In this document: piece after piece, positions 21,401 to 30,680 of the stretch
How the letters are laid out: each line of letters opens with the position of its first letter
How positions within the stretch are numbered: position 1 is the first letter of the stretch
Source: Microcoleus sp. FACHB-68
GTDB lineage: Bacteria; Cyanobacteriota; Cyanobacteriia; Cyanobacteriales; Oscillatoriaceae
Direction: 5' to 3'
Length of the DNA: 64,000 nt
Assembly: GCF_014695715.1 (NCBI RefSeq)
Contig: NZ_JACJOT010000018.1
Location: 1-64,000, forward strand
Translations under genes and position numbers: made by a program
The notes under the pieces: generated by a model
Told to the model about the DNA's origin: nothing
The model's input: only the letters and a program-made list of their open reading frames with translations
Database searches by the model: none

Positions 21401-23395
21401 AGTTGGCTGAATTTTGATTTCAACAGTCAGGAAAATTCAATTACTTTGACGGGGACTCCTCCCACTCAATGGAACAGCTTCTTTGTAAATTTAACAGCAA
21501 CTGACCCTTGGGGAGCCAGTGCTAATCATAGATTTGAGATTAGGAAGTCGCAATCGTACACAAGTGGCTGGGTGATTGATAATTACATTTCGGGAGCAAC
21601 AGTCGTCTTAGATGCAAACACCAATGGCATCGTTGATGCCAATGAGCCATCGGCAACAACTAATACCAATGGCGAATTTAATCTCGATATTCCCTTCGAG
21701 ACTTTCGACACGAACAATAATGGTGAAATTGACCCAGAGGAAGGCCGGCTCGGAGCATTCGGCGGCACAGATACAGCCACCGGCTTGCCATTAGAAACGC
21801 CTCTAACTGCACCGGCTTCTGCTACAGTCATCACGCTCTTAACCACTCTCATTCAAGATTTAATAGAGCAAGGAATTGAGCCGGATGAGGCGAATACTCA
21901 AGTTCTTACAGCGCTTTCTGTCCCCTCTGATATTGACTTAACCTCCTTTGATCCAATTCTTGCCACCAACAATAATCAAGCCGGTGGGGTGGAAGTTTTG
22001 GTAGCAATGACGCAGGTGCAAAACGTCATTACCCAAACAAATGCCTTAATTGATGGCGCTTCGAGTGCAGAGAATTCTGCAATCATGAAAGCGGTTGTGG
22101 CGGCTTTCACCACTCAAATAAAAGCCGGCACCACCTTAGATTTAAGTTCAGCCGAGCAGTTGGCGACACTGATTCAGCAAGCTGTAACAAACGTCAAACA
22201 AACAGATGCCAATCTTAACCCGATTGTAGATACACAATTCATCGCCTCAGTTGCTGAAGTGATGGCACAGAGTAATCAAGCGATTGACAAGGCAGTTGCG
22301 AATAGCACAGGTGAGTCAGTTGATGAAGAAATTGCTCGTGTGCAAAAGGTAACGCTGGATGAAGTGGTGAAGGATATTAGAGAAGCCGGTGCCGGCACGA
22401 AAGAAATTTCACAAGTGGTTGCAGAAGATACCGGCGCTGCATTAGATGCTCAAATTCAAGGCATCCCCATTGATGATAACGACGGTGGTAATAATAACGG
22501 CAATAACGGCGGTAATAACAACGGCGGTAATAACGGTGTTCCAGTTATCATCGGCACTACCGATCTCGTCAACACCTCTTTTGATCAAACCTTTGGCAGT
22601 GATGGCGATGATACGCTAACTGGCACCAGTGGTGATGATGCGATTAGTGCCAAACAAGGCAATGACAGCATCGTTGGTAATGATGGCAATGACTTGCTAT
22701 TCGGCAATCAAGGAGATGACTTCATCGATGGCAATGCCGGCGATGATACGCTTTACGGTGGCAAAAATAATGACACGCTTTTAGGAAGTGGTGGCAAGGA
22801 TCAGCTATTAGGCAACCTTGGCAATGACAGCCTCAATGGGGGTGATGCAGATGATTACCTCAATGGCAACCAAGGAGATGACACCCTTGATGGGGGTGAA
22901 GGTAATGACAGCCTTCACGGCGGCAAAGACTCGGATATCCTTTCAGGCAACACCGGCGATGATATTGTTTGCGGCGATATGGGGAGTGATAACCTTGCCG
23001 GCAATGAAGGGAATGATTTGCTGTTTGGTAATGCCGGCAGCGATAACCTCAATGGGGGTGAGGGGAATGACAGTCTGCATGGAGGTAAAGATGATGACAC
23101 GCTGACTGGCGGCAATGGCAATGATATTCTCAACGGAGATATGGGCAATGACACCTTAATCGGCGGTGCCGGCAGTGATCTTTTTGTTCTGAAATCTGGT
23201 GCCGGCAGCGATACGATTACCGATTTTATAGATGGTGAAGATTTGCTGGGTTTAAGTGCCGGTTTAACTTTCGAGAATCTCACGATTATTGCTGGTAATA
23301 ATGCCACTTTAATTAGTGCCGGTGATGAATTGTTAGCCACGCTAAATGGATTGCAACCCGGCTTGATCACTGTCAATGATTTTGTTCAACTGTAG
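15494..23395 (+). CDS. DUF4347 / FG-GAP / Calx-beta / cadherin-like giant RTX protein
   Basis: Largest protein of the window, 2633 residues. Order: DUF4347 (about 24-185; HIVSHGS with His79, LYGCEVAAG with Cys121); two near-identical blocks of FG-GAP propeller repeats (about 190-885); Calx-beta-like domains (about 890-1250); six tandem cadherin/Ig-like repeats (about 1255-1920, NEDTAITFTAADF type); a dystroglycan-like cadherin domain; two EF-hand-like loops (DANTNGIVDANE, DTNNNGEIDPEE; about 2037-2085); a helical Ala/Gln-rich segment (about 2100-2325); an Asn-Gly linker; RTX repeats (about 2360-2560); and the shared tail. Many calcium-binding modules suggest a rigid extracellular adhesin-like fibre. 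The ATG at 15548 aligns better with the start of the fourth RTX protein (MNTxxN) and may be the true start. Neither has a strong ribosome site. Confidence 0.87.
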   Translation: MSKLTANKNLYTVEKTFAMNTPSNLLFIDSTVDDKESLIAGAVAGTPVIIIDPLRDGISQITEVLAQHTGISTLHIVSHGSPGSLQLGNTNLSLNNLDRYTKKLQSWTKNFSCASIILYGCEVAAGAVGQAFVQKLSQLTGTEVAASTNKTGSAALGGDWEMEYSTGKVNIFLAFDASVLASYSFVLASFGSATSFGAQTPPNGGGKPQYVSVDDLNGDGFLDLVIPNRVGNVSIFLGDGTGKFGTATNFNTGQYAFASDIGDFNRDNIPDIAVANWGSSNVSILLGTGGGNFNPATNFAVGLSPWSVTTGDFNQDSYLDFATANTDANTVSIVLGNGTGSFGAATDFAVGSRPQSVAAGDFNADGFLDFATANYNSNDVSIVFGTGGGNFGTPTNIGVGTNPYSVAVADLNGDSILDLATANEGSSTVSVLLGTGGGNFNPATNFNVGPNPRSVAVSDFNVDGKLDLVTANGVISNSPTDNISILSGDGTGNFEPASNLSIGTGPWTAAVGDFNADGLPDLATSNYWINTTSVLLNTTTPVASFGSPTNFGAGNQPQYVSVDDLNGDGILDLVIPNRATNNVSLLLGDGTGKFGTATNFNTGLYAFASDIGDFNSDNIPDIAVANWGSSNVSILLGTGGGNFNPATNYSVGSSPWSVTTGDFNQDSYLDFATANTSANTVSIVLGNGTGSFGSATNFAVGSTPQSVAAGDFNADGILDFVTANYSSNNVSIVLGTGGGNFGTATNIGVGTNPYSVTVADLNGDNILDLATANEGSSTVSVLVGTGGGNFNAATNFSVGPGPRSVTTGDFNVDGFLDLVTANGVGSNSPTDNISILSGDGTGNFGPARNLSIGTGPWTAAVGDFNTDGLPDLATSNYWSGNSSVLLNTTTIHANNVINYAITANNATVTEGNTGTTPITYTITRSGRTNVASSVDLSFDGTATNNTDYTLAAVAGTGITNTANTVNFAAGATSATITLNVAGDVVSETNETIQVSLTPSTTPAGVQATVPITTPVSTTITNDDTAGFTITPAGVTLNTTEAGGTASFTIRLNTQPTSDVTLALSSSKTAEGAVTPSVIFNSTNWNTPQTITLTAVNDNVADGNVAYQINGTVSSSDTNYSALTFPSVNASNTDNDIAGVTIVQSNGSTSVAEGGATDSYTIALNTIPSGIVDITAVANSQTQISTDGITFVNSATFTRTNTSPQTITVRAINDNVVEGNHTDTITHSIRYSTASEYPTTLAINPVTVNITDANQPPTLTNINKPGSEDTAITFTAADFTNAFSDANGDRLTKIKITALPTNGTLTLNGVSVAANQEIAGSALGGLAFTPSANFNGNVSFGWNGFDGTTYATSSAQVNLNIAPVNDAPTVSNISKAANEDTLISLNASDFISAFSDADANSLTKIKITTLPTNGTLTLNGVAVTANQEINLASLANLSFTPSANFNGSTSFNWNGFDGTTYAVAGASVSLTINAVNDVPIVSNISKSGNEDTAITFTAADFTNAFSDADGDSLTKIKITALPTNGNLRLNGVSVAPNQEIAVAALGGLSFTPNANFNGNVSFGWNGFDGTSYSASNAEINLIVNPINDLPVVSTISKIGSAGTAITFTATDFQSAFGDLDNDALSKIKIPSLPDNGSLTLNGVAVTANQEIEPAALANLAFTPDADFSGVITFGWNGFDGTAYAAAGANVSLAVDVINTAPTLGNISKAGNENADIAFTAADFTGQFSDADGNPLSKVKITSLPTNGTLKLSGVSVTANQEIEAAALGNLVFSPNANFDGTTGFTWNAFDGIAYATAAASVNITVNNVNNLPIVNTVVKQGNEDTNIGFSATDFTGAFGDLDGDSLAKIKLTSLPQNGTLNLAGNRVTVNQEIAVAAINNLTFTPTTNSNGTVSFNWNGSDGTAYAATGNTVNLNIKPVNDAPQQIIDLNRSYRSSGIPIKNVFTDPDGDLLTYNLTLANGGSIKSSPNSSWLNFDFNSQENSITLTGTPPTQWNSFFVNLTATDPWGASANHRFEIRKSQSYTSGWVIDNYISGATVVLDANTNGIVDANEPSATTNTNGEFNLDIPFETFDTNNNGEIDPEEGRLGAFGGTDTATGLPLETPLTAPASATVITLLTTLIQDLIEQGIEPDEANTQVLTALSVPSDIDLTSFDPILATNNNQAGGVEVLVAMTQVQNVITQTNALIDGASSAENSAIMKAVVAAFTTQIKAGTTLDLSSAEQLATLIQQAVTNVKQTDANLNPIVDTQFIASVAEVMAQSNQAIDKAVANSTGESVDEEIARVQKVTLDEVVKDIREAGAGTKEISQVVAEDTGAALDAQIQGIPIDDNDGGNNNGNNGGNNNGGNNGVPVIIGTTDLVNTSFDQTFGSDGDDTLTGTSGDDAISAKQGNDSIVGNDGNDLLFGNQGDDFIDGNAGDDTLYGGKNNDTLLGSGGKDQLLGNLGNDSLNGGDADDYLNGNQGDDTLDGGEGNDSLHGGKDSDILSGNTGDDIVCGDMGSDNLAGNEGNDLLFGNAGSDNLNGGEGNDSLHGGKDDDTLTGGNGNDILNGDMGNDTLIGGAGSDLFVLKSGAGSDTITDFIDGEDLLGLSAGLTFENLTIIAGNNATLISAGDELLATLNGLQPGLITVNDFVQL
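16054..18155 (+). repeat. tandem duplication of a 1065-base FG-GAP block
   Basis: GGCAAGCTTCGGTTCA recurs at 16054 and 17119, exactly 1065 bases (355 codons) apart, and the whole block following each copy is nearly the same down to the closing TSNYW motif. Each block holds a set of FG-GAP repeats, perhaps one seven-bladed propeller. The size and identity suggest a recent in-frame duplication. Confidence 0.85.
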
Positions 23396-24027
23396 TTGCA
23401 CATTTCCTCTGCCTTGCTCAGATGTAAGGCAAAAGGCATAAGACGGTTGTGCCTGAGAAGTTTGCTCCTACAAGTGGAGTAGGGTGTGTGAGCCACGCAC
23501 CCTATAATATTGAGTGCCGGCTTTACAACAGAACAAAAAGCACAAACTTTAACTTATATTTATTTTATTTAATAATAATAATTACCTTTACACAAACAGA
23601 TTTTTATTAGTTAGAGTAGAAATTGCAGGCGTGTCAAAATCGTGCCACGTCTTCTGGAAATTCTTTCAATGCTACAGAACCGAACTCAGCTTCATAATCC
23701 TCTCTAGCCTTGAAAATTACTTGTTTCCGTCATTTTCAAGGCGGGTTGCGCTCCCAGAAAATTAGCCTTGCCTCACTACTTATCAATCCACCGGGCTATT
23801 TTTACTTGATGAAATCAAACGGATAGTTATCTGAATTTGAGCGGATATTCACCTGGCTATTAAGGCTTTTTGCCATAGCAGAACGCCTTGAGCTGATCAC
23901 CTAAATCGCATGGTGGGCAATCGTTGCTCATTCTTAACACTTAATTTTGCTGGTGAATAAAGTTTTGTAAACTTTATTCTGGCGATTGATAAGGCCGTGT
24001 TAAAGTTGCTCTTTTTTGTTTTATACT
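23396..24027. other. gene-free stretch with two inverted repeats
   Basis: No convincing gene. TAGGGTGTGTG/CACGCACCCTA (23480-23504, one mismatch) resembles the short GTAGGGTGCG-type palindromes scattered in cyanobacterial genomes. GCCTTGAAAAT (23707-23717) and ATTTTCAAGGC (23732-23742) form a perfect 11-base dyad. No T-tracted terminator was seen directly after the third RTX gene. Confidence 0.5.
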
Positions 24028-24876
24028 ATGCTTAATAAAATTCACTTTATTTCTGGACTACCGCGTTCGGGTTCCACATTACTCTCTGCAATTTTGCGAC
24101 AAAATCCCCGGTTTTACGCCGGTATGACTTCTCCCGTCGGGGCATTAGTTGAGCGAATGCTGGAAGCCATGAGTGAAAACAATGAATATTCGGTTTTTAT
24201 CTCGCCCGAACAAAAACAAGCCTTAATATTAAGCATTTTTTCAGCTTACTACCAACCCCAAGCTGATAAAAATGTTATTTTTGATACCAACCGACTTTGG
24301 TGCGCGAAATTAAGCTTAATTGCGGAATTATTTCCCGATGCGAAAATTATTTGCTGCGTCAGAAATATTGCTTGGGTAATGGACAGCATTGAGCGATTAA
24401 TTCGCCAAAATGCCTTTGATGTTTCTGGGTTATTTTGCAACGCAACAGAACGGGCAACCGTTTATAGCAGAACTGAAGCCTTAACTCAAGGTGGCAGATT
24501 GGTAGGTTTTGCTTATACTGCCCTAAAAGAAGCATTTTATAGCGAACATTCGCACCGGCTGCTGTTGATTGATTACGAGCTATTTACTCAAAGACCCGAT
24601 AAAACAATTGCCTTGATTTATCAATTTATTAGGGAAGAAAATTTTGGACATGATTATGAAAACGTCGAGTATGAGGCAGCAGAATTTGATGACAAACTTA
24701 AAACACGAGGGCTGCACAGTATCCGTAAAAAAGTTGAATTTCAGCCGAGACAGACCATTTTACCGCCTGACTTATTTGAGCGATTTAACAACCTGTCATT
24801 TTGGGCAGAACCGAGCTATAGCAAAGCCAATCTTATTGTAGCCAAACCCAAAGCAAATGCACCCCAAAATCCCTAA
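24028..24876 (+). CDS. sulfotransferase family protein
   Basis: Protein of 282 residues from the ATG at 24028 (a TTG four codons upstream is less likely). The N-terminal HFISGLPRSGSTLLSAIL is the 5'-phosphosulfate loop of PAPS-dependent sulfotransferases, with KIICCVRNIAWVMDS as the likely 3'-phosphate-binding segment. It transfers sulfate from PAPS to an acceptor in the cytoplasm. The acceptor is unknown. It stands alone between two giant RTX genes on the same strand, with a 190-base gap downstream, so sulfation of a glycan or cell-surface component is a contextual guess only. Confidence 0.82.
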   Translation: MLNKIHFISGLPRSGSTLLSAILRQNPRFYAGMTSPVGALVERMLEAMSENNEYSVFISPEQKQALILSIFSAYYQPQADKNVIFDTNRLWCAKLSLIAELFPDAKIICCVRNIAWVMDSIERLIRQNAFDVSGLFCNATERATVYSRTEALTQGGRLVGFAYTALKEAFYSEHSHRLLLIDYELFTQRPDKTIALIYQFIREENFGHDYENVEYEAAEFDDKLKTRGLHSIRKKVEFQPRQTILPPDLFERFNNLSFWAEPSYSKANLIVAKPKANAPQNP

Positions 24877-24924
24877 ACCTCAATCCACAGACGGATTAAG
24901 TTTGTAAAAGCTTTGTAGAGTAGA

Positions 24925-24942
24925 TAAAAATTCGGATTTTTA
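24925..24942. promoter_or_regulatory. short perfect hairpin in the leader of the fourth RTX gene
   Basis: TAAAAAT, loop TCGG, ATTTTTA (24925-24942). It could end the sulfotransferase transcript or act in the leader of the RTX gene starting at 25066. Confidence 0.4.
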
Positions 24943-25065
24943 CCTCCAGAGGAACCGTTTTTGAGCTAGGAAACAAGTTAATTTAACGCCTATGAAGTTA
25001 AACCATTTTTAATACAGCAAAGCATCGCAGGAAGTCAATTAACTCTAAGGAAAAGAGCCAATACT

Positions 25066-28000
25066 ATGAATACCGAAACCAACCTGGAACAGCCGCAAAT
25101 CATTATTGTCGATCCAACCGTTAAAAATTATCAACAACTGCTCACCGGCATTGCCGCAAGTACACAAGTAGTCATCCTTGATGAAACGCAAGATGGCATC
25201 GAGCAAGTTAACGAAATTATCACCGGCACTGACAATCTAAGCGCGGTTCATATTATTTCACACGGGAGTCCGGGCAGTTTAAAACTCGGAGCAACCCAAC
25301 TCAACCTTAACAACTTAGAAAGCTATTCAAATTTATTGCAGCAGTGGCGAATGAATTTGGGTGAAACTGCCGACATTTTATTGTATGGGTGCGATGTAGC
25401 GGCAGACCCGTCTTTTATTGCACGTCTGAGCGAAATCACCGGCGCAGATATTGCCGCCTCTAATAACAAAACCGGCAGCAGCGCACTTGGGGGAGATTGG
25501 GATTTAGAAATCACGTCCGGCAGCATTGAAACGGCAACTCCCTTCTCTGCCGAAGCGATTGAAGATTACGAGTATGTCCTGGCAAACTTTGATGTCACGG
25601 TTGCGACTGACGACGGAACCGGCAACACCGCCGGCACGTTGAGCTGGGCAATTTTGCAAGCGAATAACACGGCAGGGGATGACACAATTACCCTGCAAAC
25701 CAACGTCCGATTTACCGCAGTTCCCCTGACACTAATTAACAGCAATATCGACATTATTGGCAATAATTTCACCGTTAGTGGGGATGTGAACGGCAACAAC
25801 ACCAATGATGCCGGTGATGTGCGCCCCTTCTTCATCAAGTCGGGGGAAGTCAACTTTTCTAACTTGAGCATCTCCGGCGGACGGGCACAAGGGGGAAGTG
25901 GCAGTGGCGGTGGTGCCGGCATAGGGGGCGGTTTGTTCATCTATGCCGGCAGTGTCAGCCTTAATAACGTTGCCTTCACTGGCAACGCGGCTATAGGCGG
26001 CTCTGGGAGCAACACGGGCGGTGGTGGCGGGATGTTTGGACATGGCGGCGTCTTCACCGGCGGTAGTCTTTTTAGCTCCCCTAGCAATGACTTCTTCAAC
26101 CCAGAGGGCGGCTACGGCGGTAATGGCAACTATGGCGGGTTCGGCAGCGGGTTCGGCAGGGGCGGCAATGGCGGCGGGTTCGGCGGCGGCGGGTTCGGCG
26201 GCGGCGGCGGTCGCGACGGCGGCAATGGCGGCTATGGCGGCGGCGGCGGTGATCGCGGCGAAGGAGGCAACTTCGGCGGCAATGGCGGTTACTACAGGTA
26301 CCTGCCCGGCGGCACTCGCGGGGGCGGAGCCGGCTTGGGGGGAGCGATCTTTATTCGCACCGGCACATTAAACCTCAAAGGCACAACCTTCAACAACAAC
26401 AGTGCCATCGGGGGTGAAGGCGACACCAGCAACAGTGCCATCGCCGGCAGATGGGCAACCCCTGGCCAAGGTAAAGGTGGGGCCATTTTTGCCATGCAGT
26501 CCACCACCAACACCAACGGCAACAACCAGGGGATGCCGTCTAGCCTCCCTATCGTCACGGCAGTAGATGGACTGCCCAACTTTAGCGGTAATGATGCCGC
26601 CAACCACGCCGACACTGCCAATGTTAAACCCACGATCCCTGGCGTCGCGCTAGATAACAAGGACGTTTACGGGGTGATGAACGCGACAAATGAGTTGCCG
26701 ATTGTTAGTACAATCAGAAAAACAGGAAGTGCAGGCACCGTCATTACTTTTTCGGCAACCGACTTTGAAAGCGCCTTTGCGGATTCAGATAACCAACCTC
26801 TGGGCAAAATTAAAATCACCTCACTTCCAGCCAATGGCAGTCTGACATTAAATGGGGTAGCTGTCACGGCAAATCAAGAAATTGAGACGTCTGCTTTAGG
26901 GAATCTTGCCTTCACACCCAATGCCGATTTCTCAGGCATTATCAGCTTTGGGTGGAATGGGTTTGATGGCATGGATTATGCCATTGCCGGTGCAACAGTT
27001 AATCTAGCCGTTGATGTGATTAACTTAGCAACAGACTTTGATGTCACAGTTGAGACCGACGACGGAACTGGCAACACGGTTGGCACCTTAAGCTGGGCGA
27101 TTTTGCAAGCAAATAACACGGCAGGGGATGACACAATTACCCTGTACAACAATGTCAGACTCACGGCCAATTCGCAAATCGCAATTGACAGCAATATCAA
27201 CATTATTGGCAATCGTTGCACCGTTAGCGGCGATGCCATTAATAACGGGATTAATGATGCCGGTGACGTTCGCCCCTTCTTTGTGAGGTCGGGGGTTGTC
27301 AGTTTCTCAAACATGAGTGTTATAGGGGGCCGAGCGCAAGCCGGAAATGGCGGCGGGGGTGCTGCTGGTATGGGGGGCGGACTCTTCATTTATGACGGAA
27401 CGGTAACGCTCACTAATGTCAGCTTCGCCAACAACTCTGCACTCGGCGGCAATGGCGGTGAGAACAAGAACGATATTGACTATGGCGGCGGCGGCTTTGG
27501 CGGCGATGGCAGCAATGAGGGCGGCGGCAGTGGCGGGTTCTTCGGCGGCACCGGCGGCAGCAACGGCAGCGCCGGCAGCAATGGCAGCCATGGCGGCGAT
27601 GGCGTCAATGGCTTTGGCGGCGATGGCAGCAATGGTGGCCCTGGTGGCAGTGGCGGCTTGTTTGCTGGCGGAGGGATTGGCGGCGATGGCGGCGGCGGCG
27701 GCGGCAGTGGCCGTAGCCTTGGCGGTAACGGCGGCGATGGCGGCAATGGCGGCAATGGCGGCGGCTTTGGCGGCGGCGGCGGCGATGGCGGCGGCGGAGG
27801 CTTTGGCGGCAGCAGCGGCGTTATCCCAGGCTCTGCAGGCTCTCCAGGCAGTGGCGGCAGTGGCGGCAGTGGCGGCTTTGGCGGTGGCGGCGGTGGCGGC
27901 GGCCTTACCCTCGGCTCTCCAGGCAGTGGCGGCTTCGGCGGCGGCGACGGCGGTATTGGCGGCATTCCATCCAGATCTCACCGCACAATCATCTATCCTG

Positions 28001-30477
28001 GAACCGAAGGCGGCGGTGGAGGGGGTGGTGCCGGCTTCGGGGGAGCGATCTTTATTCGCACCGGCACCTTAAACCTCAACGACACAACCTTCACCAACAA
28101 CACCGCCACCGGCGGCACCGGCGCGAACCCCGGCCAAGGGAAAGGTGGAGCTATTTTTGCTCTGCACTCCACAACTAACCCCAACGGCAACAACCAGGGG
28201 ATGCCTTCTAGCCTTCCCACCGTCAATGTCGTAGGTGAACTCCCCAACTTCAGCGGCAATGATGCAGCCAACAACGCCAACACCGACCCCACAACCTCTG
28301 GCATCTCAGCAGATAACGAGGACGTTTTCGGTCTCATCACTGTTAATACAGTGGTTAAACAAGGCGATGAAGACACGAATCTTGAATTTTCTGCCACTGA
28401 CTTCAGCAGCACCTTTGATGAAATAGAGGGGGAGAATTTAGCCAAAATTCAGCTCACCTCGCTGCCTCAAAATGGCACTCTAACGTTAGCCGGCAATGCT
28501 GTAACCGTTAATCAAGAAATTGCAGTTGCCGAACTCAATAACCTGATCTTTACGCCGAATGCCAATTTCAATGGAATTGCTGCCTTTAACTGGAATGGTT
28601 CAGATGAATCGGCTTATACAACGACAGGTTACACGGTTAGCTTGAATATCACAGCCGTTAACGATCTGCTAACGTTATCAACAGTCATTAACGACCAAAG
28701 TGCGGTGCAAAATGCCGACTTTAATTTTACCGTTCCTCAGAATACTTTCATCGAGGTTGATGGCGACACTACTTACAGTGCAAGTTTGGAAAATGGCGGT
28801 GCTTTGCCAAGGTGGTTAACCTTTAACTCAACAACGCGCACATTTTCAGGAAAGCCGGTACCCAATGATTTAGGCGCAATTAATATTAAAGTAACCGCAT
28901 CAGACGCAGCGGCAACGGCCAGCGATGTGTTTACTTTAACCGTTAACGCAACGCCGAATACTGCCCCAACAGTATCAACCCCAATTTCAGATACTCAGGC
29001 AACGGCGGGAACACTTTTTAGCTATACCTTCGCGGAAAATACGTTTGTTGATGCTGATGGTAATGCGCTGACTTATACGTTGACGCTAGCAGATGGCAGT
29101 CCCTTACCAGCATGGTTAAGTTTCGATCCCCAAACACGCACGATATCCGGCACACCAGAAGAAGGGACGGCAGCGACGTTTGATATTTTGCTGACGGCAT
29201 CTGATACTGCCGGTGCCAGTAATAGTGAGCGCTTTAACTTGGCGGTGAGTGATCCCACACCCACTCCTACACCTAATCCAACACCAACGCCGGCACCAAC
29301 TCCCAACCCAACGCCGGCACCCACACCTAACCCCGCGCCGGCACCAACTCCCAACCCAACGCCGGCACCGGCACCTAACCCAACAACCACTCCTACACCT
29401 AACCCAACACCAACACCGGCACCCACCGCAACACCCGGCATTGCGGATCTAGGAAATCTTGCACTTGGCATCCCCATCATTCCCAATGTCAATGAAGTTG
29501 AATCAACGCTTAATGGCGGCGAATCAGACGATACAATCACCGGCACAAATACAGCCGAAGCAATTGATGGCTTTGCCGGCAGTGATTGGCTGTTCGGCAG
29601 TGGCGCTAATGACAATCTCATCGGCGGTGACGGAATTGATATTCTATTTGGAAATGCCGGCGCTGACTATCTTGATGGTGGCAATGATATTGACATAATC
29701 TTTGCCGGTAAAGATAGTGATATTGTCTTAGGACAAGATGGAGATGACTTCCTACTTGGTGAACAGGAGAAAGACACGGTTAATGGCGGCTTAGGCAATG
29801 ACTATATCAATGGCAATGCTAATAATGACACCCTCGATGGGGGTAATGGTGATGACACCATCAATGGCGGCAAAGATAACGATCTCATTATTGGAAACCT
29901 AGGCGCGGATCTGCTGCTTGGGGATCTCGGCAACGATACGATAGTTGGCGGTGATGGCAACGACTACCTCAACGGCAACGCTGGCGATGATCTCCTTGAT
30001 GGCGGTAATGGGAATGATACCCAGAGCGGCGGCAAAGACGATGATACCCTCATTGGCAATACCGGCGATGATACCCTGAGCGGGGATGCCGGCAATGATG
30101 CACTCTACGGCAACGCGGGTGCGGATCTTTTGGATGGCGGCGATGGCAATGATACCCTCCACGGCGGCAAAGATGATGACACACTGACGGGCGGTAGTGG
30201 GGATGATATTCTCAACGGAGATATGGGCAACGATATTCTGACTGGCGGTGCCGGCAGTGATCTTTTTGTTCTGAAATCGGGTGCCGGCAGTGATACGATT
30301 ACTGATTTCTTCGATGGGGAAGATTTACTGGGTTTAAGTGCCGGTTTAACCTTCGAGAATCTCATTATTACGGAGGGTAATAACGCCACTTTAATTCGTG
30401 CCGGTGATGAACTTCTCGCTACCCTAGCCGGTGTGCAATCTAACTTAATTACTGCAAGTGATTTCGCTCTAATCTAG
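25066..30477 (+). CDS. DUF4347 / glycine-rich / cadherin-like giant RTX protein
   Basis: Secreted protein of 1803 residues, with AAGGAAAAGAG upstream of the ATG. Order: DUF4347 (about 11-165; HIISHGS with His66, LYGCDVAAD with Cys109); a beta-helix-like unit (about 174-275, [12 protein letters not shown]) ending in a glycine-rich block (about 275-425); a cadherin-like domain (about 542-650); a second copy of the beta-helix unit (about 655-760) with a longer glycine-rich block (about 759-992); another cadherin-like domain; two dystroglycan-type cadherin domains (about 1202-1395, [19 protein letters not shown]); a Pro-Thr-Ala linker (about 1396-1455); RTX repeats (about 1482-1732); and the shared tail. 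Beta-helix units with Gly insertions resemble autotransporter-like passengers. Type I export is inferred from the RTX tail. Confidence 0.86.
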   Translation: MNTETNLEQPQIIIVDPTVKNYQQLLTGIAASTQVVILDETQDGIEQVNEIITGTDNLSAVHIISHGSPGSLKLGATQLNLNNLESYSNLLQQWRMNLGETADILLYGCDVAADPSFIARLSEITGADIAASNNKTGSSALGGDWDLEITSGSIETATPFSAEAIEDYEYVLANFDVTVATDDGTGNTAGTLSWAILQANNTAGDDTITLQTNVRFTAVPLTLINSNIDIIGNNFTVSGDVNGNNTNDAGDVRPFFIKSGEVNFSNLSISGGRAQGGSGSGGGAGIGGGLFIYAGSVSLNNVAFTGNAAIGGSGSNTGGGGGMFGHGGVFTGGSLFSSPSNDFFNPEGGYGGNGNYGGFGSGFGRGGNGGGFGGGGFGGGGGRDGGNGGYGGGGGDRGEGGNFGGNGGYYRYLPGGTRGGGAGLGGAIFIRTGTLNLKGTTFNNNSAIGGEGDTSNSAIAGRWATPGQGKGGAIFAMQSTTNTNGNNQGMPSSLPIVTAVDGLPNFSGNDAANHADTANVKPTIPGVALDNKDVYGVMNATNELPIVSTIRKTGSAGTVITFSATDFESAFADSDNQPLGKIKITSLPANGSLTLNGVAVTANQEIETSALGNLAFTPNADFSGIISFGWNGFDGMDYAIAGATVNLAVDVINLATDFDVTVETDDGTGNTVGTLSWAILQANNTAGDDTITLYNNVRLTANSQIAIDSNINIIGNRCTVSGDAINNGINDAGDVRPFFVRSGVVSFSNMSVIGGRAQAGNGGGGAAGMGGGLFIYDGTVTLTNVSFANNSALGGNGGENKNDIDYGGGGFGGDGSNEGGGSGGFFGGTGGSNGSAGSNGSHGGDGVNGFGGDGSNGGPGGSGGLFAGGGIGGDGGGGGGSGRSLGGNGGDGGNGGNGGGFGGGGGDGGGGGFGGSSGVIPGSAGSPGSGGSGGSGGFGGGGGGGGLTLGSPGSGGFGGGDGGIGGIPSRSHRTIIYPGTEGGGGGGGAGFGGAIFIRTGTLNLNDTTFTNNTATGGTGANPGQGKGGAIFALHSTTNPNGNNQGMPSSLPTVNVVGELPNFSGNDAANNANTDPTTSGISADNEDVFGLITVNTVVKQGDEDTNLEFSATDFSSTFDEIEGENLAKIQLTSLPQNGTLTLAGNAVTVNQEIAVAELNNLIFTPNANFNGIAAFNWNGSDESAYTTTGYTVSLNITAVNDLLTLSTVINDQSAVQNADFNFTVPQNTFIEVDGDTTYSASLENGGALPRWLTFNSTTRTFSGKPVPNDLGAINIKVTASDAAATASDVFTLTVNATPNTAPTVSTPISDTQATAGTLFSYTFAENTFVDADGNALTYTLTLADGSPLPAWLSFDPQTRTISGTPEEGTAATFDILLTASDTAGASNSERFNLAVSDPTPTPTPNPTPTPAPTPNPTPAPTPNPAPAPTPNPTPAPAPNPTTTPTPNPTPTPAPTATPGIADLGNLALGIPIIPNVNEVESTLNGGESDDTITGTNTAEAIDGFAGSDWLFGSGANDNLIGGDGIDILFGNAGADYLDGGNDIDIIFAGKDSDIVLGQDGDDFLLGEQEKDTVNGGLGNDYINGNANNDTLDGGNGDDTINGGKDNDLIIGNLGADLLLGDLGNDTIVGGDGNDYLNGNAGDDLLDGGNGNDTQSGGKDDDTLIGNTGDDTLSGDAGNDALYGNAGADLLDGGDGNDTLHGGKDDDTLTGGSGDDILNGDMGNDILTGGAGSDLFVLKSGAGSDTITDFFDGEDLLGLSAGLTFENLIITEGNNATLIRAGDELLATLAGVQSNLITASDFALI
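25890..28040 (+). repeat. two GGC-rich, glycine-coding low-complexity blocks (25890-26340, 27340-28040)
   Basis: Both blocks are built of GGCGGC, GGCAATGGC and GGCGATGGC units coding Gly-Gly-X runs, far richer in G and C than the rest of the window. The sequence between them (26341-27339) is ordinary. They follow homologous beta-helix units, so unit plus block was probably duplicated and the blocks then grew or shrank by slippage. Long antisense frames here are composition artefacts. Confidence 0.8.
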
Positions 30478-30491
30478 CCCCAAATCAACTA

Positions 30492-30570
30492 GGGGCATGG
30501 GATGAGTGGGTGAAATCCCCCATTCCCCATGCCCCATGCCCTATGCCCCATGCCCCATGCCCCATGCCCA
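30492..30570. repeat. CCCCATG heptamer array with a hairpin
   Basis: Seven tandem heptamers (30518-30566, consensus CCCCATG, units 1 and 3 each with one change) follow a GGGGCATGGG (30492-30501) that pairs perfectly with CCCATGCCCC inside the array (30526-30535). Such short tandemly repeated repetitive sequences are known between genes of filamentous cyanobacteria. The hairpin may end transcription of the RTX gene. Confidence 0.75.
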
Positions 30571-30680
30571 CTTTTAGGATTCTTAACCGACTCATAGGTT
30601 TTTTAATAAATCTTCATAATTAGAACGTGTAACAATATGTGAAATGAAGTAAAAATGGGTCGCGCAAAAGGAGGCCACTG

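Noticed and set aside
27307-28072. Long frames on other strands and frames across the glycine-rich block
   Set aside because: They are runs of Ala, Pro or Lys forced by GGC repeats; the coding frame is fixed by flanking conserved domains.
632-30477. A type I secretion operon accompanying the RTX genes
   Set aside because: No ABC exporter, membrane fusion protein or outer membrane factor is present here; export must rely on genes elsewhere.
30518-30566. CRISPR-like or recombination array of heptamers
   Set aside because: Perfectly contiguous 7-base units without spacers are short tandem repeats.
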